Positions 9,881-23,557 of a stretch of DNA of 44,067 bases are shown here, piece by piece. The position numbers were made by a program, and so were the translations under genes. This DNA comes from Apostichopus californicus (lineage: Eukaryota; Echinodermata; Holothuroidea; Aspidochirotida; Stichopodidae), in assembly GCA_020650975.1 (NCBI GenBank), contig JAIPMN010001380.1:272-44338 (forward strand), written 5' to 3'. How positions within the stretch are numbered: the first letter of the stretch is position 1; each line of letters opens with the position of its first letter. Under the pieces are notes generated by a model, which saw only the letters and a program-made list of their open reading frames with translations, was not told the origin of the DNA and ran no database searches.

Positions 9881-12838
9881 ATATGACATTTAAAGCCTTC
9901 CTCCAAAATGACCCTCGGATTATGTTTTAATATTGAGCACAATTTTTGTGAAGAATGGCTTTTTTATGTCAATAACTGACATAGGATATGACCTAAGTTG
10001 CTCATTTAAATAGTTGTGAGGATGTTCCAGTTCCACAAATGACCATGCTGTCATCAACTTTGAGAAGGGTATTACCTCTGCAATGGTCAAGCTATCTGGA
10101 ATTGTTTTTCTGATGTTCTCGTACTTGACTTGCTGCTTGAGAACCTGTCTGTAATAGCAGGTACAGTAAGGTTACTAAACGTAGCTGTGATACTAGGTAC
10201 TGCCAATGTGCCATGTATCCTACATACAGTATTAGCTACTGCACATCCTTCATGGTCATTTCAAGTGCTGTCATTCCTGTGAATAGCAGAGGTTTAAGGT
10301 GAACCAAATGACCAAGCAATTGTCTCCATTACAAACTAATTAGAGAGAAAGGAAAGAATTCATAAGAGGAATTAATAAGTTGATGACATTCCTATCTGTC
10401 AGGCTAACCTGATAGGAATGTACTGGGATGCATCACCCTTCCGTCCACCAGATGCCATTACCCTTACTGAATTCAAATGTTATGTTTGTCAAAAAGGCAG
10501 AAGAATAAAGAAGGCCAGTGAAAGGATTTGTTTATTATTCACCCCTCTAGGGGTTCCTGTGTTGCTCTACCAACAGACAATATACCCTTTACAATGGATT
10601 ACATTGACCACGAATATTTAAGTGTTCACTGATTATTGATGTGTGATTCACACAGGAAGTAAATTGGACAAGTGTAGGTGTGTAGCTGTCTAGAAATCTG
10701 TTTTAATGTGTTTTATTGCCCAATTTGATATGGAAGATTTACTCTCTTGACATGTAATGCTTGAATAATTAGCAATCAAATTCAAGTTGATTTACTCAGA
10801 AACTCCATTATTTGAACTTCGATCCCAAAGTTCAAAGGTTTCAATAATTTAATAAGGATGTATAAGGTGTATTAGCAATGGTCTGTTATTGTTGAATATT
10901 ATGCTAAACTTGTAGTGCATGTACTCATGATATTTATTTTGGCAAGGTTAGGATAAGTGGTGTGAGCAGTTCATTTACGATTGCTTCACTGAAACAATAT
11001 AGATATATGTACAACTATTAGCACTTCCCTAGTTTTGAAAACTTCTTAACATTTTCCATGTGGATATACATCTAATAAAACACAATGCTCTGGTTTCAGT
11101 TTGGTGAGCATGAGCTGATTGTATGAACCTTATTAGTAGTCTGAAAAACTTGTTACTTTGTAGTCAGAATGACCCCAACAACACAGCTTGGATATACTTC
11201 ATATGTGATATATTGTAAGTTCGTATACATATATAGTGCAAGGAACCTGCACATCTTTTTGACTCAACAATCGTCAAACCTTATGGGCATGTTTTACATA
11301 GATGTTCTCATACATACTGTACATGTCAAGGGATCACTGAGCTAGTTGGATTACTGGGTTAATGTGTTACTTAAAGTTCTTGTAATGTTTTGAGCTAAAT
11401 TTCAACATGAACTAGTCTCACTATCATTTTTGATACTTTTGCAAAGGCAGAAGGAACCTTTAAGATGTCAGTGGTATACATGTATGTACTTGTGAACAGA
11501 GGTTTATAAACCTGACAACTCACCATGTCCAGCATATATGAACTTAGAATATATACAATTTGACAACAGAGGATGAAAACTTGTGGCAAAATGCATTCGC
11601 AGTTGATCCAGTCATCACGATTGGAACACCAGACAAAACTGAATCCGTTCTGTGAGACATCTGATGTAATGATCATGAAGGATATGATAGCCCCACTGGT
11701 GTGTGGTAAACTGTGAAGGGGATCACATACTTAAGTGAACTAACATGTATATATTTACAACAATGGGGTGCAAGTAGCTGTGTTGTGGTATAGAGCAGGC
11801 AACTATTTCAAATGGCAAGAACAAACAAACAAAGATCTATTATCTTCCAGTAAAAATAAGAAAGAAATTCCGACCACCTGGGTAGTTGTTGTTGGTCACA
11901 GGGGTCAGTTCTCTTGCAATGAATGCCTATAGAGCCAAACTATGACCTGTTTCATGTTAATTTTGTCTTGTTTCAACTTGTCCATGCATGTATGCTCATA
12001 TTTGTTACAAACCTAATATTAAAATTGCACCAAATGTAAACAAGGTGACATTAAAAGTCACAACAAATTACAATATTGTTGTGCAGTACTTAATTTGTGC
12101 ACTTATATTCCAAATTTCAAGTCAATACCAATTTCCATTCATGAATGATTGATTTCCACATTGACTAATGTGTCATAGTGTTTATAGGATTTCATGAATT
12201 GGATGAGTTTCATTTAAATTTTTGCACTATAAAATTCTAGGTTTTAAAGTAGGTGTGTGGTTACTTAAAAAAGTAGTTGTTTGCTTGTCAGTAAATTATA
12301 AAAGAACAAACAAAACTTACTCCATTTTTAAGACTAAAAACAAATTGTCATGTGTTTGAATGTCTTGTTCATACATGTACGTTTGTATTCTACCCCACAT
12401 GGTTACACATTTTAGAGACTTTAGCTTACCTCTGTTTGTTGAATCACTTTCTTGTGGTGCAACGTTGGAACAGAAATTGGAAAATTGTATGGATATATCT
12501 ATGAAATCGTACAGTGTGTCCGTTTGAGGGCGTGCTGACAAATTGTCCTGTACGACATGGCTTTTAATGTCAGGCTGTATGACATACTGCTTTAAGATTC
12601 CACCCCACCAATGACAAATGTGAAAAACTTCAAATGGCATACATGTTACTGAGATCAACATGTTGTGAATGACATGAAGGTTAACAAACATAACTCTTTT
12701 ACATTAAATATTAACACATTCTTCAGTTTAGCATTCAATCAGAGGACAGTATGAAATAGTCTATAGTAGGAAATCCCAAAGCCTCTGGATTTCTGGTTGC
12801 TATGTTACCAATGAAATGACATCCCCACTGGCTGCTAC

Positions 12839-12923
12839 TATATACAATGCGTAACTGTTCAGGACAGGGTGTGGTCTGCAGTTGTATATATTACAGTGTG
12901 TAAACTGTTCAGGACAGGGTGTG
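12839..12923 (+). repeat. 50-bp direct duplication
   Basis: The segment TAACTGTTCAGGACAGGGTG at 12852 recurs at 12901 with one inserted A (TAAACTGTTCAGGACAGGGT), each copy preceded by a TATATA...GTG-type lead. The period is about 50 bp. Near identity suggests a fairly recent local duplication. Confidence 0.85.
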
Positions 12924-13581
12924 ACATTGTTCCACAAGTACTTGATAAAGCTAGGTAATAGATGTTTCACTTGGAATGAGTATGAAACTACTGTTAAGTA
13001 CTTTCATGTCAAGTCATCAAAGAATTTGAACTTCCTGCCCACACACATGCATACATGTTGATTTAAGCTCTCCAACTAATGCAGTATTGGTACAAGTTTG
13101 TTAGTTCTTGTGCAATTAACTTTGCTGGTATTTCTTATTTTCCTTATATTCCACTAAAATGTTAAAGGTGATAAGCAATTGATTGTGACTCTAGGATTAG
13201 CGATAACTAAGTGACTTCAAGTCTTTGCGGTTAGACAATTCAAAAGTGTAAGACAAGTAGAGAAGAAAAACAATTTAAAAAAGTATGTTGAGTGTAGTTT
13301 TATAGGTTAGTGTGTGTATGTATATATCATGTATCCAAGGGTACTGCTTGTCTTGCTGTGGGCCTTTAAAGATACTCCCTGTGGAAGCTTCTAGCTTCAA
13401 GCTATTTGATGGGATTACTCACTTGGTCAATCCCTTTATGAGTTTTAAAACTACAGTGCTTTGGATCTCATTCCTAAACAGAGCCTGTGGCTGATATTCC
13501 TGTGGAGAAGATAACCTACATAATGCGTACAATACTACTGTTAAAGGGTGAATCACTGGCAAGCTCTGCTGATTATAGATA

Positions 13582-13618
13582 GTATAAACATGGAGCTATA
13601 TAGCTCCATGGTATAAAC
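13582..13618. repeat. perfect 22-bp palindrome flanked by direct repeats
   Basis: Bases 13589-13610 form a perfect self-complementary palindrome (left half CATGGAGCTAT, right half its reverse complement). It is bracketed by the direct repeat GTATAAAC at 13582-13589 (which overlaps the palindrome by one base) and 13611-13618. Function is unknown. It could be a transposon footprint or a dimeric factor site. Confidence 0.85.
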
Positions 13619-16409
13619 AAGAGCAGCCACACTGCAGAAGCTCAGCTAAGCTTCTATTTGAGATATTTGTTTTGATTGGCAATATTTCTGAGCAGTTTAT
13701 CCATTTGTTGGTGCGAAAAATATAAGACATAGACGGGATAACTGTCATTTCCTTTCCTCTCATCTCGTTTTTTCCTTGCCTTTATGCTCCTTCTTAGCAG
13801 ACATAGTTTGTTACAATGTTAGAAAGTTGTACCGGTATTCCTTCCCAAGTATTTTATGCAATAGATCATGGTACTTTATTACTGGGGATAAACTATGCCC
13901 CATTGCAGAAACAAAAAAACAAATTTTCATGATCATTGCATATGATCTGTGGCCTATTTCATTTCATTTTGGAAAGCTTTCAGCCCAGCTAATGAGCAGG
14001 AAGGTGTGGAGTGAAAGTGATAGAAATATAGTCCAAATGCGATATAACTTTGCTTTTTAAGAAGCAGTTATTAGAGCTACAGCATGACTTAAGTACTGTA
14101 TGTTCATGTTTCTGGCTAAGAAGTGGAGATTTTCATTTTGCTAGAACTCTACTACATATCAGCTGACCATAGAAGTAGTTCTTATGAGTTTGGTCGCCAA
14201 TGTCTGGTAGATTTTGACTTATACTGTTTGGGTATTATTGAAAGTAAGATTGCAATTGTGCACAGTAGACATCCTGATCTAGGTACAATTTTTCACCAAC
14301 TTTATGTAACGTCTTGGTTGCAATGAATTAATCAAATAATTCTATCATTTAATAACAGCTTTTTTCCCAGATACTCTCATCAAACAGTATTAATCACATG
14401 CCAAAGGCAAATGTTTAAATCTTGCTCGCCTTCCTCTTCATTTTGAAACTGGACTTCTCTAGCTAATGAAGTTTATCAGGGTCAAGTTTTAAAGAGTTTT
14501 CCTAGTCTGTCCAGAATTGAGCTTGAAATGAGGTTGACCTAATTCAAGGCATTTAGACTATTAGAAATAATATTGACTACTCTACTACTCAGAAGCAACT
14601 TTGTTATATGTGAGTACATGGAAGGCCAAAATGAAATTCAAAATGGTACATTTGGCTTTCATTTTCAAGTTTATCTAGTGTGAACGTTTGGGTCAGTCGG
14701 ACAAGCTGGAAGATAACTTTTATAGTATGTTCTTCTTCCTCTTGATATCCTCTATAGCCTGTCCTAGATCGCTGCTTCATTTACAGTATGGATGCTCCTA
14801 CAGTGGGTTGAAATGAAACTAATGTAGAGAAGGTTGATGATTTAGCTATGACTCACTTTGCAAAGGGGAATGCCCTTGCCCTATTCATTAAACACCGATT
14901 CTTCTGTTTTCCTTTTGGAATTAGCAGCTGGAAATGAGAAGATTTCATATGTTGTTTGTTGACTCACCACGAGGCAGGCCACTAATTATGAAAAGGAACA
15001 GCCTCAGTTGACAGACATTTATAGAAAACGTTCTGTTTTGAATTTAATTTTGATACTGTCATGAGCACGATTTATCTGCCATATTTATCGCAGTGTTCAA
15101 TCTCCAAAGCTGGCGAGATTGTGCCGGAGGCAGTGAATTATTGCGATGGCACTCTCTATGTCGCACGTATTAGGTATCATTGCAATTAAATCCAAACAGT
15201 TGGAACTGGTTAATATTGATACTGATTTTCATGCTTTACGTAGTACCGTTAAAATTGGGCAGATGGATTCAGTGTCAATGAAACTTGCTCTAAATGATAA
15301 TATCAATCAATATTCCTACATGTCCTCAAACTCTAGAAAACATCCAGTATGCCAGCCTCAGATTTTGGAGTGCTTAGTAGTTCTAAAGCAACTATAATTT
15401 TGTTTCCTGAAAATGCTCATATTGTTAATTTGCACCGTAACTAGCATTCGACTGAAGAGAATTGATATATGACAAAAAGAGATTTCTATTTAAGTACTCT
15501 GTGGAAGGAGGAACATGAATATACCAGTCGTACACATTGCTGCCAACCCAGTGTGAATTAGGGAGTAATGTATGATTTACAGCATTCAGTCCCTCACTTG
15601 TTTATCTCCACTCAATGTACAATAATGTACTGGTGCACTTTTACCTACTGTACCTAGATAAGTGTGATCCCTGGAGATCTTTGGTACTTTGACCCTCTTC
15701 CTCTCTTTTGCAATGAAGCTTACTACCAACTACCAAGGGAGGAAGTAGTTAGGTGTGTTACCACTCTTCCTATCAACCTGGGAGATACCTTGCTATGCCT
15801 AATGCCTACCACAACACTGTCCTCCTCAGTTGGTTTGACAGCATTTGAAAACATATGACATAAAAAGGGTTGTTCTTATTTGGATGTAAAATCTTGAAAC
15901 ATGCATCCATAATTCTACAGGGTATCTAGTCACTATCTACCATGTTATCCAGCTGTGTTTTTACTCAAGTACTATAGATTACAGTAGATACATGTATATC
16001 TAGCTTGTTAGGCCTGCTACAAATTGTACTTCTGTTATAACAAGTTGAAACAACTTCTTTTAATTCTTACATGTCAGCAATTGTTGGTACATGTTCACTG
16101 TGTCACGTAGAGCAATAATCTATTGACAGTCTTACAAGTGTGCTCCATACCATGAGAAGAGCATATTGCTAATTGTGCTGATCACTCCACTGGTCAGTGT
16201 TTGTTTACATACGATTCAGGATTTGCTGAGCTATATCTTAGGTTTGGTGATGAACCACTTCACTGTTTAGCTGCTTTGAATAATTGATTATGTGTGGTCC
16301 TTAATTACAAGCTGCTCCATGAAAGAATTTGCTGTGCTGCTGCAGGCAATTCTCTTTGCTGATTTGATGTGTTGTTTACTATTGCTGTTTACCTTCTAGG
16401 TTAGGCTCT

Positions 16410-17304
16410 GTCCTGGCGAGAAAGTAAACATGTTTGAAGAAAATGACAAATACTTTGGCAATCGTAAAAGATTAATAACTTACGAATTGCGATTATGCGC
16501 AATTATTAAACATTGGTTGGACTGAATGTTGCACTGCAAAACAAGCGTATTACTGACAAGCAAATGCATTAATCTAACCGGAGCAGGTGCTTGCCGACTT
16601 TTAACACAGCACAGTGCTAGTGTAGCATTGTGAGAACCTGTATACTTTTGCGATATTTGTTGACAAACTGCTTTAGTGTAGTTTTTGATAGGTTAGGCTA
16701 TTTTTCAAAAGCAGATTATGTGTAGGGGTAGATCGTAGTCGAGTACTCTCAAGTTAGGTTTTAAGCGTGATTAATCAAACTTCCATAGTGTAATCGCGAG
16801 TACTGGCGATTACGACTATCAGCACTATGATCTTGTGGTCTTAACAATAGTACTTGTAAACTTTCAATGTTAGAATTTTGGTTGTACTGCAGTCTTGTTT
16901 GTAGTTTATAAAATTGTCTCATGAGTATCCAGCTGCCTCTGACTATTGTATCAATTTATAATGTTTCTTTTATTGTTGAAAATTGAAATAATGTAAAGTT
17001 GGTGAAATAGACTGCACAGGACTTGAAAATGTATACTATAATTCTTTCTTTTTTATTGTACAAGGCAGGCATGTAATGTTTGCACATCATAGCTGCTCAC
17101 GTGACTTTCATATGGAAATAAAAAGTTAAGTTATTTTGACACTCTCTTAGATTCTTAGTTTCATGATGTAAGTGTTATAACCAAACAGGTTACAAACTGA
17201 ATGAAGCATGTACATTGCCTGTAAGCATTCCATTTATGTGCATAGACCTTTGGTTGATTTGCATCGTTAGCAAACACAAATATACCTGATGCCTGGCGGT
17301 AAGT
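16410..17304 (+). promoter_or_regulatory. CpG-enriched intronic patch with a downstream donor consensus (candidate)
   Basis: Within a CpG-poor intron, 16410-16815 contains a visible cluster of CpGs (such as GCGAG, ACGAATTGCG, GCGC, ACCGG, GCCGAC, ATCGCG). It also has a forkhead-like GTAAACATGTTTG at 16423-16435 and a GTAATCGC...GCGATTAC inverted pair (16790-16813). A textbook 5' splice signal GGCG|GTAAGT occurs at 17299. This could be an intronic enhancer or an alternative first exon region, but nothing here proves transcription. Confidence 0.2.
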
Positions 17305-18291
17305 TCAGAAGTGTCCGCTTTCAGTAGAGATGCCATTGAAGAGTAGTACGAAGTGAGTGTATGTCTCTGGAGGCTGGAGCGTTTTTCAATGTTTTAGCGT
17401 AAGGCTGATTGAACTAACTTATCAAATAATACTCATGTGTATTTCATATTTGTTGTACTTGTAGTATGTGTCAGTGACCATTGTATAATAAACTGCAGAA
17501 AACATGCCTGGGCAATGTAAATCTATACATCCCCACTAATGTAGTCACTCACTGGAGTTGATGTCTATTAATTATTGTTTGCAGTGGAGGAAGAGAACAA
17601 ATATTAATTTCATAATTATTAATCATTTTTGAAAGTGAATTATTGAAGTAGTAACTACTTTCACAGTTGACATTGAGAGAAAAAGAGGTGAACAACGAAG
17701 GGGGAAAAATGAAAATTTTACCACTCTAAAACTGAAACATGGTCAGATTTAATGTGCATGGTAAATTGTACTTATGATGTTAGATGTGATAAAATGGTAC
17801 AATCTCCCACAGAGATTGTTGTCAGTTGTGGACACAAACATATATTTGTGATATCATTGATATGTCAAAAGCCTGATATATCATAATGGAAACTGGACAC
17901 ATCTAACAAACTGGACGTGTATCTTTCCTGTATTTAAATGAGTGCTTCCAAGCTTTCTGTGTTTAATATGTTTGGCTCAATCTTTAGATTCTGTGGACCA
18001 TATATATTAGAGCCTCCCAATCATATCAGCAGAAGACATTTTCAGCTGCAAATGTCTGTTGGAAGGTATAACTGTGGCTATGTAGTAACCTCTCCCACTT
18101 CTCCCCCAGCCCATCTTTGTTCCTGGTTTGTAAAATATGGTAGTTTGCTACATATCTTAAATTATATAAGTTTAAACTTTGACTATTGACCTTTCATGAG
18201 ACTTTTAATTTACATGTTACAGTAAATATGAATATCCTTTCAGTACAGGATGATTTACGATAAATTGTACACTGTACATCCTAATTGAGTG

Positions 18292-18311
18292 TGGTGCACC
18301 ATGGTGCACCA
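18292..18311. repeat. 20-bp perfect palindrome
   Basis: TGGTGCACCATGGTGCACCA is identical to its reverse complement. It is built from two direct GGTGCACC units eight bases each around AT. No function is implied. Confidence 0.85.
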
Positions 18312-18602
18312 TGCATGGTTACTTCTATACTTTTTTAAGTGCACTGTTTAGTGCAAAGGCTTTATCTTTACCCCTGTCTGTAACTCTGTTTATACATAAC
18401 AAGCCAGGCTATGGTATGACCTAAATTCTTTGATGTTTTGCTTCAATAAATCTTTTCACTCAATGGAAAAAGTCTTAAAAGGATTATTCACCAAATCCTT
18501 TTAATAGCAGTTATAAAGCACTATAAAGAAAACCTTTTTTGTTGATTTTTAGAGAATAGTTTTTGGTTCCTTGCTGGAAGCAAAGGGACCTAGATGCAGT
18601 CA

Positions 18603-18619
18603 GTGTGTGTGTGTGTGTG
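18603..18619 (+). repeat. (GT)n microsatellite
   Basis: Seventeen bases of alternating GT, followed by a CGTAC break. This is an ordinary dinucleotide microsatellite. Confidence 0.95.
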
Positions 18620-18739
18620 CGTACATCTGTGACACTTGCTTGGGTCCGTGATAACTCAACAATGGAGTGTTGGATATTGGTCTTACTTGCGATGTAGATG
18701 TATTGTAGTGAGGAGGTCTGCCCCATCATTTTTGGCATA

Positions 18740-19010
18740 AAACTTATGAATATTAATGAGGTGATTGGGTCAAAGGTAAAAATCTTTACATTGCAATAAC
18801 TCTGCAACCTTGAGCCGGATTGTAACCAAACATGGTATACAATTGTTGGTTTTTGGGACCATCTGGGTCCCAAATAATTCCAGGCCCATTTTTGGGGCAG
18901 GTGGGCCCAAATTTCACCTCAAACGTAAAACAGATTATATCCAAACTTGGAATACGGTTGTTGGTTAATTGCTGGTACATGTGGGCATAAATATTATGAT
19001 ATTGGGTGAT
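18740..19010 (+). repeat. GGTCA-family repeat with ~115-bp units and a hairpin
   Basis: Two diverged units are aligned by GATTGTAACCAAACATGGTA (18818) and GATTATATCCAAACTTGGAA (18933), each followed by a TTGTTGGTT segment. They are preceded by GGGTCAAAGGTAA. Between them lies a perfect 9-bp stem hairpin TTTGGGACC-atctg-GGTCCCAAA (18852-18874). Wording and order resemble the repeat at 9515-9880. Confidence 0.5.
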
Positions 19011-19319
19011 GACATACAACACTTTAATACCGTTGAGCTCATGTTTGTTGAACAGTTTGTGGGGTGGTGGTGGGTGATGCTAAGGTAGAAAATATTTAAT
19101 TTTGAAAAACCTTGCTTCACACAGTTCTGAAAGTGTAGAAGAGAGTTCTTCAAGTTAACATTGATAGAAAGTTCAACAGGGTGAAAAAGTCTGATAAGGT
19201 CAGTATAGATTAAATTGTCAAGTGTCTTAAAATCTCACTTTTTCAAGAGTCTTGACTTGGAGAAAGTCTTTGGCATGTGTCATAGATTGGCCTTAAATGA
19301 CTTGCAACAAGTACTGTCT

Positions 19320-19530
19320 TTTGTTGTACAGTAGGTCAAAGGTAAAGAGTGGTCAAGGCCTTAAACCCTTGAAAACAGGAAGAAGACAGGATGATACTTG
19401 CCATGTGGCTTGCCCATAATGATTACAAAAAGTGGGTATTGGTTTTGGTGGAGATAATATGTCTGGTTAGGTCAGCAGAGGTCAAATTAGATAATCTTGA
19501 AACTAACTTGTTATGGATTATAACTTTGAA
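19320..19530 (+). repeat. GGTCA-family repeat copy
   Basis: This copy contains TAGGTCAAAGGTAAAG (about 19330) and two perfect AGGTCA motifs four bases apart (19469-19484). TCTTGAAACTAACTTG and GATTATAACTTTG segments like those in the other intronic copies follow. It is probably a decayed member of the same dispersed family. Confidence 0.4.
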
Positions 19531-22011
19531 AAAAGTTAACACACATACAGTAGCTATGTAGCCTGGCTTTCCAATGTGCAAGTCTACTGCCTTGAATTCA
19601 GGTCATAATTCATTTGAGGGATTAGGATAAACTGAATCTCTTGTAAACTTTACATAGCTTAAGGTAGAGGTACTAGAATGTGTCTAATTAGTTGATTAGT
19701 TTATAGTCTTAGTTTGAGCAAAATGCATTCGATTTTTTCTGAAGACCATGAGCAAATGCAAAGAGATCCATTTGCTTGCCAGGCTCATGCATGAGCTGAA
19801 TCTTGTAAGTTGACAGGGACGGCATTGACTTCTGTACAGTACATTTATATTTAGAACACTGTAGTAGGTAAGTACTAACTACCTCCTATGTAATAATTAT
19901 AATGCATGAACCCAAATGGTAGTTCAGCCAGCCAGCAGGACTTATATAAGTGGAAGAAGGTAGGTTGGTTTGTTGCACTCTACATTTAATGGTTTGTAAG
20001 ATGTATGAGTCATTCATAGATTCCAAATTCAACCTCAACAGCAAGTGTCTAACAAACTATTATTAAAGGGGGAAACTAAATCTTCCCCATTGATATTGAC
20101 CTTCAGGGAGTAGTAAGATTGGGATTGTGTAATATTCTCAAGCTGTGGTAACAGCAGGTAGCTAACCATAAACACTGCTGGAAGCTTGATACTGATAGCT
20201 TAGGGGGCTAGTCATGCTCAGTGCATCCAAACCTACAGATTTAGATATAATTGAAGGATTTTGAAGGCGTTTCTTGAAATCTCTTGAATGAACAGAGGTA
20301 CCTTGCCGTTAGTGAAAGGTAAACATAAGTCACTATTTTTAACCATGGTATTGGCCTATTGGGCATGGTTTATGACAGCTGCCTGATTTGAACACAACTT
20401 GCACTCTGCTGTGGTGACCTTCACATCAGTATGTAAGTGGGATATAGTTTGTCAAGAGGGTATCTTGAGAACTACTACCCTTCAGGTACTGTATATACTT
20501 AGAATAAGTAGTCAACATGACGATTTGGTTCAGTAACATAGTAATAATAATGGTCAACATTTTTATTTATATATGAAGTTTCCTGTGTTTGTTTTTTGTT
20601 GTGATAGATTTTTTGTGGTACTGAATAGCACTATACAGTTTTTGCTTGAAACAAAAAGGGATGCAAATTGCATATTAACCTGTGACTAGCATGAAATATT
20701 TCTCCTAGCATATATGCAATATTGAAAACAGTTCTCCATTTTCAATCTAGCATAAAGAGTTATCAGAATATGGACCAATCATAGTGCAGTTTTTTTTTAC
20801 AGTCAATTCAATGCAAGAAAGCAAATATGTATAATTTTTATGTCAGTAAACAATGCAGGGAATGGATACCAGGGATAAACAGTTATTTGCCCAACCCCTT
20901 TGAGGCTTTGACATTTGCAGTCTTACCATCATAAATAGGTTAGGTTTGTTATTGTCAAAGAGCTATGCAAACAGTACTAAAATTTAATTTGAAGGGTGGT
21001 TCACAAAAACACACTTACACAAGCAAAAAACAACAAATTCTTGTTGCCTTTGAGGGATATTTGAAATGAATACACTGTTTTATGGGAAAATTACAGAGAG
21101 AAGAACCTTGTGTATTTCTAGGTGGTCAATAATGTGTCAATAATTTTGCCAGGTAAAAGTTAACATATATGGATTATGTACTTCACTGTGGGGTTATGAC
21201 CTTGTCTAGATCAATATACAGAGTACTGCAAGCCTGCCATGCAAATTATACCACATATTGCTATATGAACTCTCAATATGAATGGCAAAAATTTCAAGTC
21301 TGTTCATTTCATGTAATATTTTAACTTAGCGTAGGTTGTTTCCCTTGGGGGGGGGGGGGATGAAGGTATGTGATCATGGCTTGATGGGAGTGCATGTGGT
21401 GCATCATTAGATTGTGAACATGTATGCTTCAATCAGTTTGTGGATATTTGCTACATACAGGTAGACCATATTAAAGATACATGTATACTTTGCTATATTA
21501 ATGCCCATAACATTCTTTATTGGAATAGGTAGTCATTGCTGTTGAAATAGTTTAAAGGTAAGAAAAGGTTGGAGCATTTGAATATGGAAGTAATTTCTGG
21601 GTTATATTTATCAACATCCAAGACGGATCAGAATACTCTGAAAATCGTGAATTTTGGGATGGGAGGGAGGGGAGGATGGGGGGGGGATTGAAGTTGTCAA
21701 GATCTGAAAAGCTTGTACAAAAGCCTTTAAAACTCATCAATTTTCTGACATATACATGTATGCCATACTTGCTGTGTCGCGGTTGTCTCTGGACATTCTG
21801 AAATGTTGTCAGAAGTCAAAGGAGATTTTATTTTATGGAAATCCTAGATGGTTTTTGAAAGAGATTTATGCAACAAGCTTTCTGGTTGTAACTTGAATAT
21901 AAAAGCACCAGACTTCTAGTAAGTAGGTAATGTAAATCAAGCACTTCCTAGTTGTAAGAGTAGCTCATGGCATGTCTAAATCAACTGCAGTAAACAAACC
22001 CCTGTCTTAAT

Positions 22012-23557
22012 TAGTGTTCAAACGATTAACCTAATCGGAATCGGAATCGGCCCGATTATTGCATTATCGGAACATAATCGGAATCGGTAAAAATTACGTG
22101 GAATAACAGTTATGTCATACCGATTATTCAAAAACATATGGAAGGTGAAAATATCATTATTCAAAAACATGGAAGTTGAAAATATCAACTGATGTATTAG
22201 GTTTGTTCTTTGACTACGAAATATTAAAATAAAGACACCCTCTATACGTCTTTCACAATGTAATTTCATCAAATTAGGCTGCCAGGGTCGCCGATTTTGC
22301 TTCCCTCGTAAGCCATGCCAGTAAGCATGGCAGCAATACCAATTTCGCGAATTAGGAATTGCAGTTGCAGCGCGAATCGCGCAAACAGTTCTCACATCCC
22401 GCATCAAATTTGAAGCAGTGCGGGAGGGTCGCGCACAATCACCCCGGGAATTTCCCGCAGAGTGACTGGCAAATTACGGCCTTCACGAAGCAATTTCAGT
22501 ACCAGCGAAAATAACCTAAAATCCCCTCAAATCTCCGACCACATGGTAGCCTTACTTCACACTTAGTCAACTGCATGGAAATCTAACCTTGCCATCTGTT
22601 TATTCGCTCTAGTTGTGTCGCAAATAAAAGATAAAAATATCCATGTAAACTGCAATCTTCGACCACATGTTAGCCTAACAACCACACTAAGTCAATGGGA
22701 AATGTAGCCTAACCATCGGTTTGCAAAAAAAAAAATGCGTAGCTTAGTTTACAACTTTCAATTTGCTGGAAATCGGCATTTGTTTGGAAGTTATGTGCTA
22801 TATCTTATAGAGGGAATGTTATATTTTATATTGGAGTAGTTTCTAGTTGTTATTATTTCTTTACATCAATCTGGTAACATTTTACAGTAATTTTAAACAA
22901 GTTACGATGGTACAATTTGCTTTTCAGTTTGATTGGCCTAAGCTTACATTTTCTAATTGAACCTGAATGGAGTTAAATACGTAACGAATAGGTATGTTTA
23001 ACTTTAAGTTCGTAACATTTCTATTTGTTCATAAACGGTATAATACTGAAAATAAGTACAAAATACTGTCGGAATGAAGGCAATATGTAATTAAAATTTA
23101 CACTTTGGTAAAGATTGAAGGCGGATGGTTTGTCTGAGATACTTTTTGAGATGGATATTTTGAGTAACTATTCTTAGCCCATTTCAAGCCATTAACAGGT
23201 GACATTCACGTCGAGGTGTTTAGGCCATTCGCTTAGCACAGTGCTGACTAGGTAGGATGTCATATTTTCGTATTTAGGAAATTTTAAAAAAAAACTTTTT
23301 TTTCTTTCCGAGAAACTCCAGAGGTAATTTGGTACATACAAAAGGATACCTAAGAGCCTTGTATTACAACGAAGCAAAAGGAAACAGAGAAAAATCACAA
23401 CAATAATTGTTTCTATCACGAACTTTATTGCCGATTTCGTATAAACGGAATATTTTCTCATTTTCAAATAATCGGAATCGGAATCGGAATCGGTACTATT
23501 TTGAAAAAAATAATCGGTAATCGGTATTTTCTGTTATGCATAATCGTTTGAACACTA
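22012..23557. mobile_element. non-autonomous hAT transposon B (1546 bp), well preserved
   Basis: The terminal inverted repeats are perfect over 17 bp: TAGTGTTCAAACGATTA at 22012-22028 and its exact reverse complement at 23541-23557. They are flanked by a perfect 8-bp target duplication GTCTTAAT (22004-22011 and 23558-23565), the hallmark of hAT insertion. AATCGG hexamers cluster just inside both ends (three in tandem from 22033, four in tandem from 23470), as expected of subterminal transposase-binding repeats. A 31-33-bp direct duplication sits at 22123-22188, and a GC-richer core at 22280-22470. The longest frame (minus strand, 22018-22407, 129 codons) runs through the TIR and shows no transposase features, so the element must be mobilised in trans. 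Intact ends and TSD imply a fairly recent insertion into kindlin intron 1. Confidence 0.9.

Noticed and set aside
12317..12691. 124-codon minus-strand open frame with a donor-like GAG|GTAAGC at its lower edge
   Set aside because: No protein similarity is recognised, no matching acceptor with a pyrimidine tract exists upstream on that strand, and one frame of this length is expected by chance in 44 kb of AT-rich DNA.
22018..22407. 129-codon minus-strand open frame
   Set aside because: It starts outside any gene, runs through the hAT terminal inverted repeat and subterminal AATCGG repeats, and has no transposase motifs.
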